From: an uncultured Clostridium sp.
GTDB taxonomy: Bacteria > Bacillota > Clostridia > TANB77 > CAG-508
Direction of reading: 5' to 3'
Length of the DNA stretch: 50,766 nucleotides
Assembly (NCBI GenBank): GCA_948471055.1
Contig: CAOKQZ010000012.1
Location: 1-50,766 of the forward strand
A model generated the notes under the pieces. That model worked only from the letters and a program-made list of their open reading frames with translations, was not told the DNA's origin and searched no databases. Shown here piece after piece: positions 1 to 8,453 of the stretch (position 1 is the first letter of the stretch; every line of letters starts with the position of its first letter). A program made the position numbers and the translations under genes.

Positions 1-36
1 ACAAGTTAAAGACAAATTACAAGGAAAGGAGGAAAT

Positions 37-1596
37 GTGCAAGATGGCACATATGCAATATATTTAAGAAAATCAAGAGAAGATATAGAGTCTGAAAAAT
101 ATGGCGAAGGCGAAACTTTAGCAAGACATGAAAAAATTTTAACTACTTTAGCTGAAAAGCGAAACCTACATATTTCAAAAATTTATAGAGAAGTTGTAAG
201 TGGCGAAACTATCAGTGAAAGAAAAGAAATGCAAAAACTTCTTAAAGATGTTGAAAATGAAAAATGGACTGGTGTTCTAGTTGTTGAAGTAGAAAGACTT
301 GCTCGTGGTGATACTGCTGACCAAGGAAGAGTTTCAAAAGCTTTTAAATATTCTCATACAAAAATTATTACTCCTGTTAAAACTTATGATCCAGATAATG
401 AATTTGATGAGGAATATTTCGAGTTTGGATTGTTTATGTCTAGAAGAGAATATAAAACAATCAATAGGCGTTTACAAAGAGGTCGTGAAATTTCTGTTTC
501 TGAAGGTAAGTTTGTAGGTAATATTGCTCCTTTTGGATATGATAGAGTAAAATTAAAAGATTCAAAAGGCTATACATTATCTATCAATCAAGATGAAGCA
601 CCTATTGTAAAAGAAATCTTTAGACTATATACTTTTGAAAACAATACAATAGGCTCTGTTGTAAAACAATTAAATGATATGAATTTAAAACCTAGGATTT
701 CTAATGAGTGGACGATTTCTTCTGTTAAAGACATTCTTTCTAATCCTACATATATAGGTAAAATTGTTTGGAATAGAAGGAAACAAAAAAAGAAAACGAA
801 AAATGGACATATTATAATCAGTAGACTTCGTAATCAAGATTATTTAATTTATGATGGATTACATGAACCTATTATTGATAATAAAACTTGGAATTTAGTT
901 CAAGAGAAACGAAAACAAAATGCTCCTAAAGTAAAGCACAGCCATCAAATTCAAAATCCATTAGTAGGACTTGTCTTTTGTGAAAAATGTGGCAAACCTA
1001 TGCAAAGAAGACCTTATACAAAAGCTGATAAGCCTGCAACACTTATATGTTCTAACTCGAAATGCAATAATGTAAGTTCTAAACTTTATATAGTAGAGAA
1101 CAAGATAATTGAGGCTCTAAAAATATGGCTTGAAAATTATAAAGTGGATTATGATATTAAAGACAATTCAAATGCTGAAAATAGCAAACTAATTGAAAAA
1201 TCTATTGCCACGGTTAAGAAAGATTTAGAAAAAGAAAATGCTAAACTTGATAAAATCTATGATTTTTTAGAAAACGGAATTTATAGTAAAGATGAATTTA
1301 TTAATCGTTCTAAATCAATAAAAGAAAATATTGAAAATTTAGAAAGTAAATTAAAAGAATATAGTGAACTGTTAAATAAAAATGCTGAAATACAAAATGA
1401 GAAAGAAACTATGATACCTAAATTAGAAAATGTGATTGATTTATATGATAAGTTAGAAACTGCAGAAGATAAAAATATTCTATTAAAAAGTATTATTGCA
1501 AAAGTTACATATATGAAAACTGAAAAATCGATAAAGAAAGATTCAGACCCTACAAATTTTGAATTACATATATATCCAAAGACTCTTAAAATGTAA
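37..1596 (+). CDS. Large serine recombinase (integrase of a mobile element)
   Basis: This is a site-specific DNA recombinase of the large serine family, which cuts and rejoins attachment sites to integrate or excise an element. The N-terminal resolvase domain (about residues 6-150) has the YLRKSR motif, with the catalytic serine at about residue 13. A recombinase domain follows, then a zinc-ribbon with CEKC and a second Cys pair (about residues 320-350), then a long lysine/glutamate-rich coiled coil near the C-terminus. I chose the GTG start because a strong AAGGAAAGGAGG ribosome site lies just upstream. The 519-residue length is normal. It reads toward the interrupted cotJC and lies near the element end, as is usual for such integrases. 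The rest of the element lies left of the window. It has no in-frame CGG codon, so its codon use matches the host. Confidence 0.93.
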   Translation: MQDGTYAIYLRKSREDIESEKYGEGETLARHEKILTTLAEKRNLHISKIYREVVSGETISERKEMQKLLKDVENEKWTGVLVVEVERLARGDTADQGRVSKAFKYSHTKIITPVKTYDPDNEFDEEYFEFGLFMSRREYKTINRRLQRGREISVSEGKFVGNIAPFGYDRVKLKDSKGYTLSINQDEAPIVKEIFRLYTFENNTIGSVVKQLNDMNLKPRISNEWTISSVKDILSNPTYIGKIVWNRRKQKKKTKNGHIIISRLRNQDYLIYDGLHEPIIDNKTWNLVQEKRKQNAPKVKHSHQIQNPLVGLVFCEKCGKPMQRRPYTKADKPATLICSNSKCNNVSSKLYIVENKIIEALKIWLENYKVDYDIKDNSNAENSKLIEKSIATVKKDLEKENAKLDKIYDFLENGIYSKDEFINRSKSIKENIENLESKLKEYSELLNKNAEIQNEKETMIPKLENVIDLYDKLETAEDKNILLKSIIAKVTYMKTEKSIKKDSDPTNFELHIYPKTLKM

Positions 1597-1600
1597 ATAA

Positions 1601-1629
1601 TTGAGTCCAGTGCCTTACACTGAACTCAA
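1601..1629. terminator. Hairpin between convergent genes
   Basis: A 12-bp inverted repeat (TTGAGTCCAGTG and CACTGAACTCAA, one mismatch) lies between the recombinase and the convergent small gene and overlaps the stop codon of the latter. There is no clear T-run, so a terminator role is uncertain. Confidence 0.4.
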
Positions 1630-1932
1630 CATAACAATACTGCCATTCCATTTTGAAGTATCCAAGTCATATTTTTTCAAGAGTGTAGTTACTACTCTTT
1701 TCAATTCCTCGCAAAATTCTTCATAAGGAATCAGGAAGTTTTCTCTTTTATACAGAGAGTAAGCTGTTTGAAAAGTTTCTGTAAAATCGATTTGCTCCAT
1801 CTCTAACAACCATATTTCTGCCAACTCCATTTTTACCCGATTTTGTAAGAGACAAAGTGTTTCTTGTTGAAGATTTTGATGGAGATTATACATATACTCA
1901 TCTCCCTGTAATATGATGTCTAATTTACTCAT
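1615..1932 (-). CDS. Unknown small protein of the mobile element
   Basis: I do not recognise this 105-residue protein. It is soluble, acidic and probably helical, with no signal peptide or membrane segment. The start is the ATG after GGGAGGAAATTCA; an upstream in-frame ATG at 1956 has no good ribosome site. It lies between the recombinase and the cotJC junction, so it probably belongs to the element. A recombination directionality factor is one possibility from position only. It carries one in-frame CGG codon (followed by G). This is not a frameshift site, because the +1 frame would read GGG and then a TAA stop. Confidence 0.6.
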   Translation of the reverse strand: MSKLDIILQGDEYMYNLHQNLQQETLCLLQNRVKMELAEIWLLEMEQIDFTETFQTAYSLYKRENFLIPYEEFCEELKRVVTTLLKKYDLDTSKWNGSIVMLSSV

Positions 1933-2022
1933 TGAATTTCCTCCCATAAATTGCATATTAGATACATATTAATTATATTATATTTTACATAAAATTGCAA
2001 ATTAATAATGTGGTATTTTACA

Positions 2023-2061
2023 GTCAATAGCTAATTGTAATCAATGTCTTTAGCTATTGAC
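2023..2061. repeat. Perfect 12-bp inverted repeat beside the cotJC junction
   Basis: GTCAATAGCTAA at 2023-2034 is matched by TTAGCTATTGAC at 2050-2061 with a 15-base gap. It lies 14 bases from the point where cotJC loses its reading frame. It could be recombinase-binding arms of the attachment site, or a hairpin. Confidence 0.6.
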
Positions 2062-2074
2062 AACATCAAGGAAC

Positions 2075-2272
2075 TCATTCTTCTGTACCAATATCATTTA
2101 ATATTGCTTTTGCTTTTTGGTCTGGCATACCAAAACGTTGTGATAAATAACGAAGAGAAGCGGCAAGTTCACCGTCTGGTCCACCGTATTGTGAAATAAT
2201 GAATTTAGCAAGTCTTGGATTTGCACATTTTATTTTAATTGGATATTCGAGTGCTTTTGTATAAGTCCACAT
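2075..2272 (-). pseudogene. cotJC: cotJC, 5' part only, interrupted by the element
   Basis: CotJC is a manganese-catalase-like inner spore-coat protein of about 190 residues. Only its first 65 residues are present. They match the family start, including the conserved segment around QYGGPDGELAAS and the end DIGTEE. In intact homologues the sequence continues with LAHLE or similar; here a TGA follows directly. The ATG overlaps the cotJB stop (TAATG), so translation is coupled. The break is next to the serine recombinase element, so the 3' part is probably at the other end of the element, outside the window. Excision could restore the gene. I cannot tell whether it is restored or permanently lost. 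Confidence 0.85.
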
Positions 2273-2595
2273 TAAAAGTTCCCCCTTTCCCATGGCCAAG
2301 GTTCTTCTAGCCATCTCCATTTTTTGCATGGATAAAAAATTGTTAGAGGTCCAAACATTTTTTGGTATTTGTCGGATAACTCTTTTGCTTTTTTGCAGTA
2401 TTCTTTGTGCAAACAAAGTGCTTTTTCGTCATCTGGGTGAGTGTCCAAATATAGTCCAAGCTCGATAATAGAGAATTTATAGGCTCTTAGTTGCATCATC
2501 ATTTCACTTCGTAATGAATGATTACGTTCACATTCGTTTTCACATGTGCATTCACATTCACAGTGATTTCTATTTTCTGTCATGTCTTCTAACAT
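2272..2595 (-). CDS. cotJB: Spore coat protein CotJB
   Basis: This small spore-coat assembly protein is the usual partner of CotJC. It has 107 residues. The N-terminus is rich in Cys and Glu (NHCECECTCENEC), and the conserved C-terminal part contains LDTHPDDEKAL and ends FYPCKKWRWLEEPWPW, typical of CotJB. It overlaps cotJA by seven bases and cotJC by one, forming a tight cotJA-cotJB-cotJC operon. The Cys-rich N-terminus is longer than in Bacillus CotJB. An alternative start is the ATG at 2583. Confidence 0.92.
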   Translation of the reverse strand: MLEDMTENRNHCECECTCENECERNHSLRSEMMMQLRAYKFSIIELGLYLDTHPDDEKALCLHKEYCKKAKELSDKYQKMFGPLTIFYPCKKWRWLEEPWPWERGNF

Positions 2596-2945
2596 TTGTT
2601 ACACCCCTCTCCAATTAGATTTGTTTGTTTGATATATTCCATTTCTTCGATATCTTGACAAGGAACATATGGGCTAACTAATTCTGGAAAAATGGTTCCC
2701 ATTTTTAAACCAACACATGGTTTAAAGGTTTTGTCCATGGTTTGCCAAGGCACATAGCTTTGGGCAAGCATAGGATTGGTAGGGAATACCGATTCTTCTT
2801 CATCAAAACCACAGCCACAATCGTCGTTGTCACAGAAATCGCAAACAGTATTATCAACGTTCTTACATGCTTTTTCCATAAGGTCATCGGTGTAATTTGA
2901 ATAATTACTTAAACAACACTTATGACAATTACATCTTCTACGCAT
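2589..2945 (-). CDS. cotJA: Spore coat-associated protein CotJA
   Basis: This is the first gene of the cotJ operon. The protein has 118 residues with a Cys-rich N-terminus (MRRRCNCHKCC, CDFCDNDDCGCG) and the conserved core PMLAQSYVPWQ, which identifies CotJA. A good AGGAGG site precedes the ATG. Expression is expected in the mother cell during sporulation, by analogy with Bacillus subtilis cotJ; I did not find a clear sporulation sigma-factor promoter. The Cys clusters could bind metal or form disulfides in the coat (inference). Confidence 0.88.
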   Translation of the reverse strand: MRRRCNCHKCCLSNYSNYTDDLMEKACKNVDNTVCDFCDNDDCGCGFDEEESVFPTNPMLAQSYVPWQTMDKTFKPCVGLKMGTIFPELVSPYVPCQDIEEMEYIKQTNLIGEGCNKC

Positions 2946-3006
2946 TATAATTCCTCCTTATTTTAGGTTATACTACAATATATGACAAAATAGGGGAAAA
3001 GGTGAT

Positions 3007-3035
3007 AAAAAACTCCCCTAGTATAATACTAGAGG
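3007..3035 (-). terminator. Rho-independent terminator of tmcAL
   Basis: On the minus strand CCTCTAGTAT and ATACTAGGGG form a stem followed by AGTTTTTT, directly downstream of the tmcAL stop. Confidence 0.8.
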
Positions 3036-3068
3036 AAAGTCTTGTGTATTGTTCAAGCAACAAACTTC

Positions 3069-4301
3069 TTATAAATCAATGACTGGTGTAGTAAAGTCTA
3101 GGTTACTGAAGGAGTCGAAATCGTAGCCTAGGGTGTAGATATCGGTTGCAAAGATATCTTTTTCTAACATGGCTTTTAGTACTTTGTTGTTGGATTCGTC
3201 TAGGTAACGGCGTGGAGAGGTGATGATGTCTAATTTTGGATTGCTGTGGGCAATGGCGGAAATTAGTTCTTTTCCTCTTACGTTAAAGCCAAGTACACGG
3301 ACATATGGATTTATTTTTTTAGAATTTAGCATATCTTTTTTGGTAATGTTAAGTAGGCAATACACTAAAATTCTTCTAATTCTGGTTTCGGTATAACGTT
3401 TGCTTTTAATAATACTAACAAGTTCTTGAATGGTATTGCAGGAGTTTGCTGCATTTTTTATTAGGTTTTCTAAACCTTCGGAAACATCTGGTAAATCTGC
3501 AATCTCTTCTAAGGTCATTTTTCTTAAATTATAAATAATTTCATGTTCAAAGCGTGATAAATTTGGAACGGTTTTTCCAGCACGTAGTTGGTCATACATT
3601 AAGTCGAAAGAAGGCATAGGCATTGCCTTTCTTAAACTCCATACATCATTGGTTAAGGCTATTTTACGAATGGCGGTAGCACTTGCAAAACCATCTACAA
3701 TTTCGGTACTATTGTAATCTACTTTATTTCGCTTAATACTAAATGGAATAATACTACTATTTTCTTGTTTTAATGCTTTTAAATATTCAATAGCTAAAAT
3801 ATTATTTGGACTAGATAAAATATTAGCATATCGACGAATGTCATTTAAATACATTAAAAGAGCATTTTCTCTAGCTTTTGGAAATGAAAAGCCTTTTCCT
3901 AACTCATGGTTTAAAATGGATACATATTCTTTGGGTTCAGTATATAAAACTTCGGCAAATTCGTTTAATAAATTGACATCACAAAGTTCAGTGCCAAAAG
4001 AAAGATAATCAACAATTTTTAAGGAATTTAAGATTTTTACACTTCCACTTGCAAAGTTTTCTGCACTCGAAACACTGTATATGGTAGGTAACTCAATAAC
4101 AAGGTCAACTCCATTTTGAAGTGCCATTTTTGTTTTTATCCATTTATTGGTAAGTGAGGTATCACCGCGTTGTACAAAGTTACCACTCATAATAGCAACT
4201 GTATAGCCAGCGTTCACTGCTTTTTTGGATTCGGTAAGATGATATAGGTGACCGTTGTGAAATGGATTGTATTCTGCGATAATTCCTAAAACTTTATTCA
4301 T
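3069..4301 (-). CDS. tmcAL: tRNA(Met) cytidine acetate ligase TmcAL
   Basis: TmcAL (formerly YlbM) uses ATP and acetate to make N4-acetylcytidine at the wobble position of elongator tRNA-Met. The 410-residue length is typical. The N-terminal nucleotidyltransferase fold shows IIAEYNPFHNGHL with the HxGH motif at about residues 15-18, followed by MSGNFVQRG and the DLVIELP segment. The ribosome site GAGGGGG precedes the ATG. It is a single gene divergent from rnhA and has its own terminator. None of its arginines is encoded by CGG. Confidence 0.95.
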   Translation of the reverse strand: MNKVLGIIAEYNPFHNGHLYHLTESKKAVNAGYTVAIMSGNFVQRGDTSLTNKWIKTKMALQNGVDLVIELPTIYSVSSAENFASGSVKILNSLKIVDYLSFGTELCDVNLLNEFAEVLYTEPKEYVSILNHELGKGFSFPKARENALLMYLNDIRRYANILSSPNNILAIEYLKALKQENSSIIPFSIKRNKVDYNSTEIVDGFASATAIRKIALTNDVWSLRKAMPMPSFDLMYDQLRAGKTVPNLSRFEHEIIYNLRKMTLEEIADLPDVSEGLENLIKNAANSCNTIQELVSIIKSKRYTETRIRRILVYCLLNITKKDMLNSKKINPYVRVLGFNVRGKELISAIAHSNPKLDIITSPRRYLDESNNKVLKAMLEKDIFATDIYTLGYDFDSFSNLDFTTPVIDL

Positions 4302-4415
4302 ATTTTTTCCCCCTCGTATTGCAATAAAAAAACAATTACTGTTATAATATCATAAGAAATAATTTTTTTCAAATATTATAGAAAAATATATAAAAAAATT
4401 TTTTTAGGGGGAAAA

Positions 4416-4850
4416 ATGGAAGAAGTAATTATTTATACCGATGGTGCATGTTCTGGTAACCCAGGACCCGGTGGATGGGGAAGTATTTTAATGTATGGGG
4501 AGCATAAAAAAGAAATTTCAGGGGGGAAAAAAGATACCACCAATAATGTGATGGAATTAACCGCAGTGATTGAGGCATTAAAGCTACTAAAATTTAAATG
4601 CAAAGTAAGTCTATATAGCGATAGTGCTTATGTAGTAAATGCTTTTAACCAAAAATGGATTTATGGTTGGCTAAAAAACGGTTGGAAAAATGCAAGCAAA
4701 GAACCAGTAAAAAATAAAGAATTATGGCAAGAATTATACGACTTAACCAAAACCCATGAGGTGACTTTCATTAAAGTAAAAGGGCATAGTGATAATGAAT
4801 ACAACAATCGCTGTGACGAAATGGCACGTGAGGCAATTACTAAAATATAA
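4416..4850 (+). CDS. rnhA: Ribonuclease HI
   Basis: This enzyme cuts the RNA strand of RNA-DNA hybrids in the cytoplasm. It has 144 residues, the usual length. The catalytic residues are visible: D9 in [15 protein letters not shown]47 in NVMELTA, D69 in YSDSAYV and D134 near the C-terminus, with H124 in VKGHSDN. The basic-protrusion region (GWLKNGWK) is also present. AGGGGGG precedes the ATG. It is a single gene followed by a terminator. Confidence 0.96.
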   Translation: MEEVIIYTDGACSGNPGPGGWGSILMYGEHKKEISGGKKDTTNNVMELTAVIEALKLLKFKCKVSLYSDSAYVVNAFNQKWIYGWLKNGWKNASKEPVKNKELWQELYDLTKTHEVTFIKVKGHSDNEYNNRCDEMAREAITKI

Positions 4851-4858
4851 AATGAAGA

Positions 4859-4889
4859 AAGGTCTAAACAATAAATGTTTAAACCTTTT
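4859..4889 (+). terminator. Terminator of rnhA
   Basis: AAGGTCTAAACA pairs with TGTTTAAACCTT (one mismatch) around a short loop, followed by a T-run, nine bases after the stop codon. Confidence 0.75.
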
Positions 4890-4937
4890 AAAACATTTCA
4901 AAAATGATTCACATAAAAAAGCAACTACAGGAATACA

Positions 4938-5708
4938 TTAAAATGAGTTTTGCTCTACATGTTCAATTAAATCTTGCCAATATTTTTTTGGCATAAATTG
5001 CATTCGTAGTTTAGCATTTTTTCTTTCTTTGATACCAATGGCATGATAAAAGCAATTCCATAGATTTTGGTAGTATTGTTCCTCTTCAGAAAGAGAGGTA
5101 ACTTGTAAGTTTTTTGCTTCTATGATGGTGTATTCTTTTGTGTTGTATAATAAGGCAAGTTCACGTGTGGGGTCGTGAAGAATAAGGTTTTCTTTTGGTA
5201 GACGGGCGATAAAGTGATGCCCTAGCAATTCTAGCACATTATTATCTGGGTGAATTTTGGCATAAAACATGCCATTTTTTAATTTCATAAAACGTAGTAA
5301 TCCACATAAACGGTGGTATTCTCCAAAAACTCGTTTACGTGTTTTTTCCATACGAAGGACAAGGTCATTTGTTAGAAAATGATCGATTTTGTTGCCAATT
5401 TCAAAACCAAGAAGGAGAAAATGAACAATATCCAATTCCTTATTTGGTAAATTTGATAAAAACACATGATAAGCAGTAGATAAACAGTGGTAAGAAATGT
5501 TTTTTACAATACCTTGGTAAATTCGTTTTGCTTTTTCATCGTTCGTTTTTATGGTTTGGTATGTACAAAATAAATCCATTTCAAATTCCGAAGAAACAAT
5601 TCTAGAAGGAATTGTTTTAGAAAGATAGCTATCAAACACAATGGTAAGTAAACCATCAAAACTACCATCATAAATATAACAAGTATCTATAGATTTCCAC
5701 TCAAGCAT
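4938..5708 (-). CDS. DUF4130 / TIGR03915-type DNA-metabolism protein
   Basis: The 256-residue protein belongs to the family always paired with a radical SAM protein of the putative DNA modification/repair type. Recognisable parts are the start YIYDGSFDGLLTIVFDSY, the middle segment VFGEYHRLCGLLRFMKL, and the C-terminal PKKYWQDLIE. The C-terminal region resembles the uracil-DNA glycosylase-like DUF4130 fold. It overlaps the upstream radical SAM gene by 22 bases, so the two are translationally coupled. The exact substrate is unknown. Confidence 0.88.
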   Translation of the reverse strand: MLEWKSIDTCYIYDGSFDGLLTIVFDSYLSKTIPSRIVSSEFEMDLFCTYQTIKTNDEKAKRIYQGIVKNISYHCLSTAYHVFLSNLPNKELDIVHFLLLGFEIGNKIDHFLTNDLVLRMEKTRKRVFGEYHRLCGLLRFMKLKNGMFYAKIHPDNNVLELLGHHFIARLPKENLILHDPTRELALLYNTKEYTIIEAKNLQVTSLSEEEQYYQNLWNCFYHAIGIKERKNAKLRMQFMPKKYWQDLIEHVEQNSF

Positions 5709-6988
5709 TTTATTCTATCCTCCTTTGTTGGATTTAGCGTATCAAATAAAGATAGTTGCTTTGCTTGTTGTAACACAGGAAGGGAGCGTTTTTCTTGGTA
5801 AAGTAAATTGGTTTCAATAAACGAAGCATTTAGGTAATGGGCATGGTTAAAATAAGTCCCACTACAAGTAATAAAATAAATGGCACGCTTTAAAACAATT
5901 CCAAGACCTTTTAGGTTATCAAAATTCAAACGAAATTGTCTTCTTGCACGAATAATGCGTTTCGCAGAAGTAACGCCAATTCCCGGTACACGAAGAAGGG
6001 TGTAAAAATCCGCTTGGTTTACATCCACAGGAAAACATTCCAAGTGACGTAACGCCCATTCACATTTGGGGTCTAATAAATGGTTAAAATTAGGATGTGT
6101 TTCATCTAATAACTCTTCGGATTTAAACCCATAATAGCGAAGAAGCCAATCGGCTTGGTAAAGGCGATTTTCTCGAAGAAGAGGAGGCGTTTGTAAAGTA
6201 GGTAAATTGGAATCTTGGTTTACCGATACATAGGCAGAGTAATACACTCGTTTTAGTGAAAACTTTTGGTACAAACTTTCTGATAAACGAAGAATTTTTA
6301 AGTCCGATTCAGGAGTAGCTCCAATCATGAGTTGTGTGGTTTGACCTGCAGGTACGAAACGTTTGGCATAACTAGATTTTTCCTCTTTGGTAAGTGCAAT
6401 ATTGGTAGATATTTGTTTCATGGGAGTTAAAATACCTGCTTTTTCTTTTTGTGGTGCTAGTAATTTTAAACTATTACTAGAAGGAAGTTCAATATTAATA
6501 CTCATACGGTCTACTAAATTCCCAAGCATATCAATTAATTTTGGACTAGCACCGGGAATTGCTTTGGCATGAATATAACCATGAAAGTGGTATTCATTTC
6601 GTAAAATGAAGATGGTTTGATAGAGTTGTTCCATGGTATAGTCTGGTGATTTTACAACAGCAGAACTTAAAAATAATCCTTCAATATAGTTTCTTTTATA
6701 AAATTCGATGGTTAAGTCTGCAATTTCTCTTGGCGTGAAAGTAGCACGTGGAACCGAATTCGATAGACGATTAATACAATACTTGCAATCATACATACAA
6801 GCATTACTCATCAAAATTTTTAATAAAGAAATACATCTACCATCGCTTGCCCAACTATGGCAAATACCGGAGACTTCACCATTACCAATTCCATTTTTCG
6901 TATTCGTGCGTTTACTGCCACTCGAACTACAAGATACATCATATTTTGCAGAGTCTGCTAATATCTTTAATTTATACATTGTTTCCAT
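5687..6988 (-). CDS. Radical SAM protein, putative DNA modification/repair
   Basis: This radical SAM protein (TIGR03916 type) has 433 residues. The iron-sulfur motif is CMYDCKYC (CxxxCxxC) at about residue 64-71. The start KLKILADSAKYDVSCSSSG is characteristic of the family. The C-terminal third carries a helix-hairpin-helix DNA-binding motif (LLRVPGIGVTSAKRII). It is the first gene of a two-gene operon with the DUF4130 partner. The two proteins are thought to act together on DNA; the reaction is not established. AAAGGA lies upstream of the chosen ATG. Confidence 0.9.
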   Translation of the reverse strand: METMYKLKILADSAKYDVSCSSSGSKRTNTKNGIGNGEVSGICHSWASDGRCISLLKILMSNACMYDCKYCINRLSNSVPRATFTPREIADLTIEFYKRNYIEGLFLSSAVVKSPDYTMEQLYQTIFILRNEYHFHGYIHAKAIPGASPKLIDMLGNLVDRMSINIELPSSNSLKLLAPQKEKAGILTPMKQISTNIALTKEEKSSYAKRFVPAGQTTQLMIGATPESDLKILRLSESLYQKFSLKRVYYSAYVSVNQDSNLPTLQTPPLLRENRLYQADWLLRYYGFKSEELLDETHPNFNHLLDPKCEWALRHLECFPVDVNQADFYTLLRVPGIGVTSAKRIIRARRQFRLNFDNLKGLGIVLKRAIYFITCSGTYFNHAHYLNASFIETNLLYQEKRSLPVLQQAKQLSLFDTLNPTKEDRIKCLSGNL

Positions 6989-7109
6989 AAAAATACAGTC
7001 CTTTCAATTGATTTCTAAAAATCGAACATGCAAACAAATATTCTTACCATATAGGATAACACACAAACACATGTTTATACAATAGAAAACAGAAAAAATT
7101 TTAAAAATA

Positions 7110-7138
7110 TTTACATAAGGAATGGAATATGATAAAAT
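7110..7138 (+). promoter_or_regulatory. Promoter of the hydrolase-coaE operon
   Basis: TTTACA at 7110-7115 and TAAAAT at 7133-7138 are 17 bases apart, about 95 bases before the GTG start of the first gene. Confidence 0.5.
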
Positions 7139-7232
7139 AAAAAGGTGCGGTAGATAAGACTGTGACGAATAAATAGTCTTAATGAGCATTGGAGAATGAA
7201 AAAATAAAAATGAAGTGAGGAGGAATAAATAG

Positions 7233-7757
7233 GTGAAGAAAATATATATACTATTAATGCATACTAATACGATTCCTGCCAAACTTATTCGAAAAGTGAC
7301 AAATTACAAATATAGTCATGTAGGAATTGCGTTAGAGAAGGATTGTAATGTGATATATAGTTTTGGAAGGAAAAAGCTTCATTCTATTTTAGATGCAGGT
7401 TTTTGTGTAGAATATAAAGATGGGGAATTTTTTAAAACCTTCCATAAAACGATGTGTACCATTTATGAAGTGAGTGTAACAGAGGAACAATACGAAAAGG
7501 TAAGACATATTATTCATGCTATGCTATTACATAGTAGCCAATATCAATATGATTTTATTGGAATTGTGTTGCGCTTTTTTGGTATTCCATTAACGTTTAA
7601 GAATAAATATGTATGTAGCTATTTTGTTGCTTCTGTACTACAAAAGGCGAAAATATATCAGTTTCAAAAACGAGTATGTTTTGTAAAACCAAAGGATTTT
7701 GAAAATTTAAGAGGCTTTCGTGAAATTTATACTGGTAGATATTTATTATATCAATAA
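7233..7757 (+). CDS. Permuted papain-like (YiiX/YaeF or NlpC/P60-type) hydrolase
   Basis: The 174-residue protein looks like a circularly permuted cysteine peptidase or amidase. The motif YSHVGIAL supplies the likely catalytic His near residue 30, and the Cys is in YVCSYFVASVL at about residue 130. The order His then Cys is that of the permuted NlpC/P60 (YiiX/YaeF-like) group. There is no signal peptide, so it is probably cytoplasmic. The GTG start follows GAGGAGGA. coaE starts 15 bases downstream in the same operon. The substrate is unknown. Confidence 0.75.
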   Translation: MKKIYILLMHTNTIPAKLIRKVTNYKYSHVGIALEKDCNVIYSFGRKKLHSILDAGFCVEYKDGEFFKTFHKTMCTIYEVSVTEEQYEKVRHIIHAMLLHSSQYQYDFIGIVLRFFGIPLTFKNKYVCSYFVASVLQKAKIYQFQKRVCFVKPKDFENLRGFREIYTGRYLLYQ

Positions 7758-7772
7758 AAATGGAGGAGTTAC

Positions 7773-8361
7773 ATGAAAATTATTGGAGTAACTGGTACAT
7801 CAGGAGCGGGAAAAACCACCTTGTGTGAAATATTAAATAGGCAATATGGAGCCTATATTATTGATGCTGACCGAATTGCAAAACGTTTATCCAAAAAAGG
7901 AACCATGTATTTAAATGCAATCGTAAAATGTTTTGGAGAGGATATTCTTAACCAAGAGGGAGAACTAAGACGAAAAGAATTAGCCAATCTTATTTATCAA
8001 GACGAAGAAAAAAGGAGTCAGTTAAATCGGACTTACTTTTATGTATGTAGTACAAGAAATGAAAGAAAAAATTGATGCTTTAAGGGAAGATTGCATTGTA
8101 ATTGATGCACCATTATTATTTGAAAGTAAATTAGATCAAATTTGCGATTTTGTGATTGGTGTTATAGCAAAAGAAGAAGAAAAAATAGAACGTATTTGCA
8201 AACGAGACGGCATTTCTAAAGAAATGGCGAAAAAGAGGCTAAGTATTCAAATGAGAGAAGAAGAGCTATCAAAAAAGGCGGATTATATTATTGTAAATGA
8301 CGGAAATGTGGAAAATCTGGAAAAAGAGCTTGAGAAGGTTTGGAAGGAGAGGAAAGAATAA
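7773..8361 (+). CDS. coaE: Dephospho-CoA kinase, split by a CGGA +1 shift
   Basis: CoaE phosphorylates dephospho-CoA in the last step of coenzyme A synthesis and is essential. The first part has the P-loop GVTGTSGAGKTT and IIDADRIAKRL. The second has the conserved IDAPLLFES and a C-terminal helical region. The zero frame ends at 8075. The frame changes at 8028, where CGG is followed by A: codon 86 would be CGG, but reading GGA instead gives LNGLTFMYVVQEM, which aligns with the family segment LNxITHPxI. The joined protein has 195 residues, the normal length. The ribosome site is GGAGG. The shift is probably translated through, as in dprA, polA and galE, and does not mark a dead gene. Confidence 0.9.
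8028..8031 (+). other. CGGA +1 frameshift site in coaE
   Basis: Zero-frame context AAT CGG ACT; shifted reading AAT (C) GGA CTT ACT TTT. The next zero-frame stop comes 16 codons later. Confidence 0.8.
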
Positions 8362-8398
8362 GTAGAAAAAGAACTACAAAAAATTTATTAAAAAACGA

Positions 8399-8427
8399 TT
8401 GCAAAAAAATGGGGTTTTATATATAAT
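8399..8427 (+). promoter_or_regulatory. Promoter of folD
   Basis: TTGCAA at 8399-8404 and TATAAT at 8422-8427 with a 17-base spacer, about 27 bases before the start codon. Confidence 0.75.
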
Positions 8428-8453
8428 AAGAAAAAACCAAAGGGGTAAAGAAA

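Noticed and set aside
1830..1850. CGG in the small element gene as a frameshift site
   Set aside because: The +1 frame reads GGG followed by a TAA stop, and the zero frame continues plausibly.
2075..2272. cotJC truncation as another CGGA frameshift
   Set aside because: The break is at GAA GAA TGA with no CGG, and no other frame continues the CotJC sequence.
7004..7282. Minus-strand hydrophobic open frame at 7004-7282
   Set aside because: It overlaps the promoter and start of the hydrolase gene, and has AT-rich low-complexity translation and no ribosome site.
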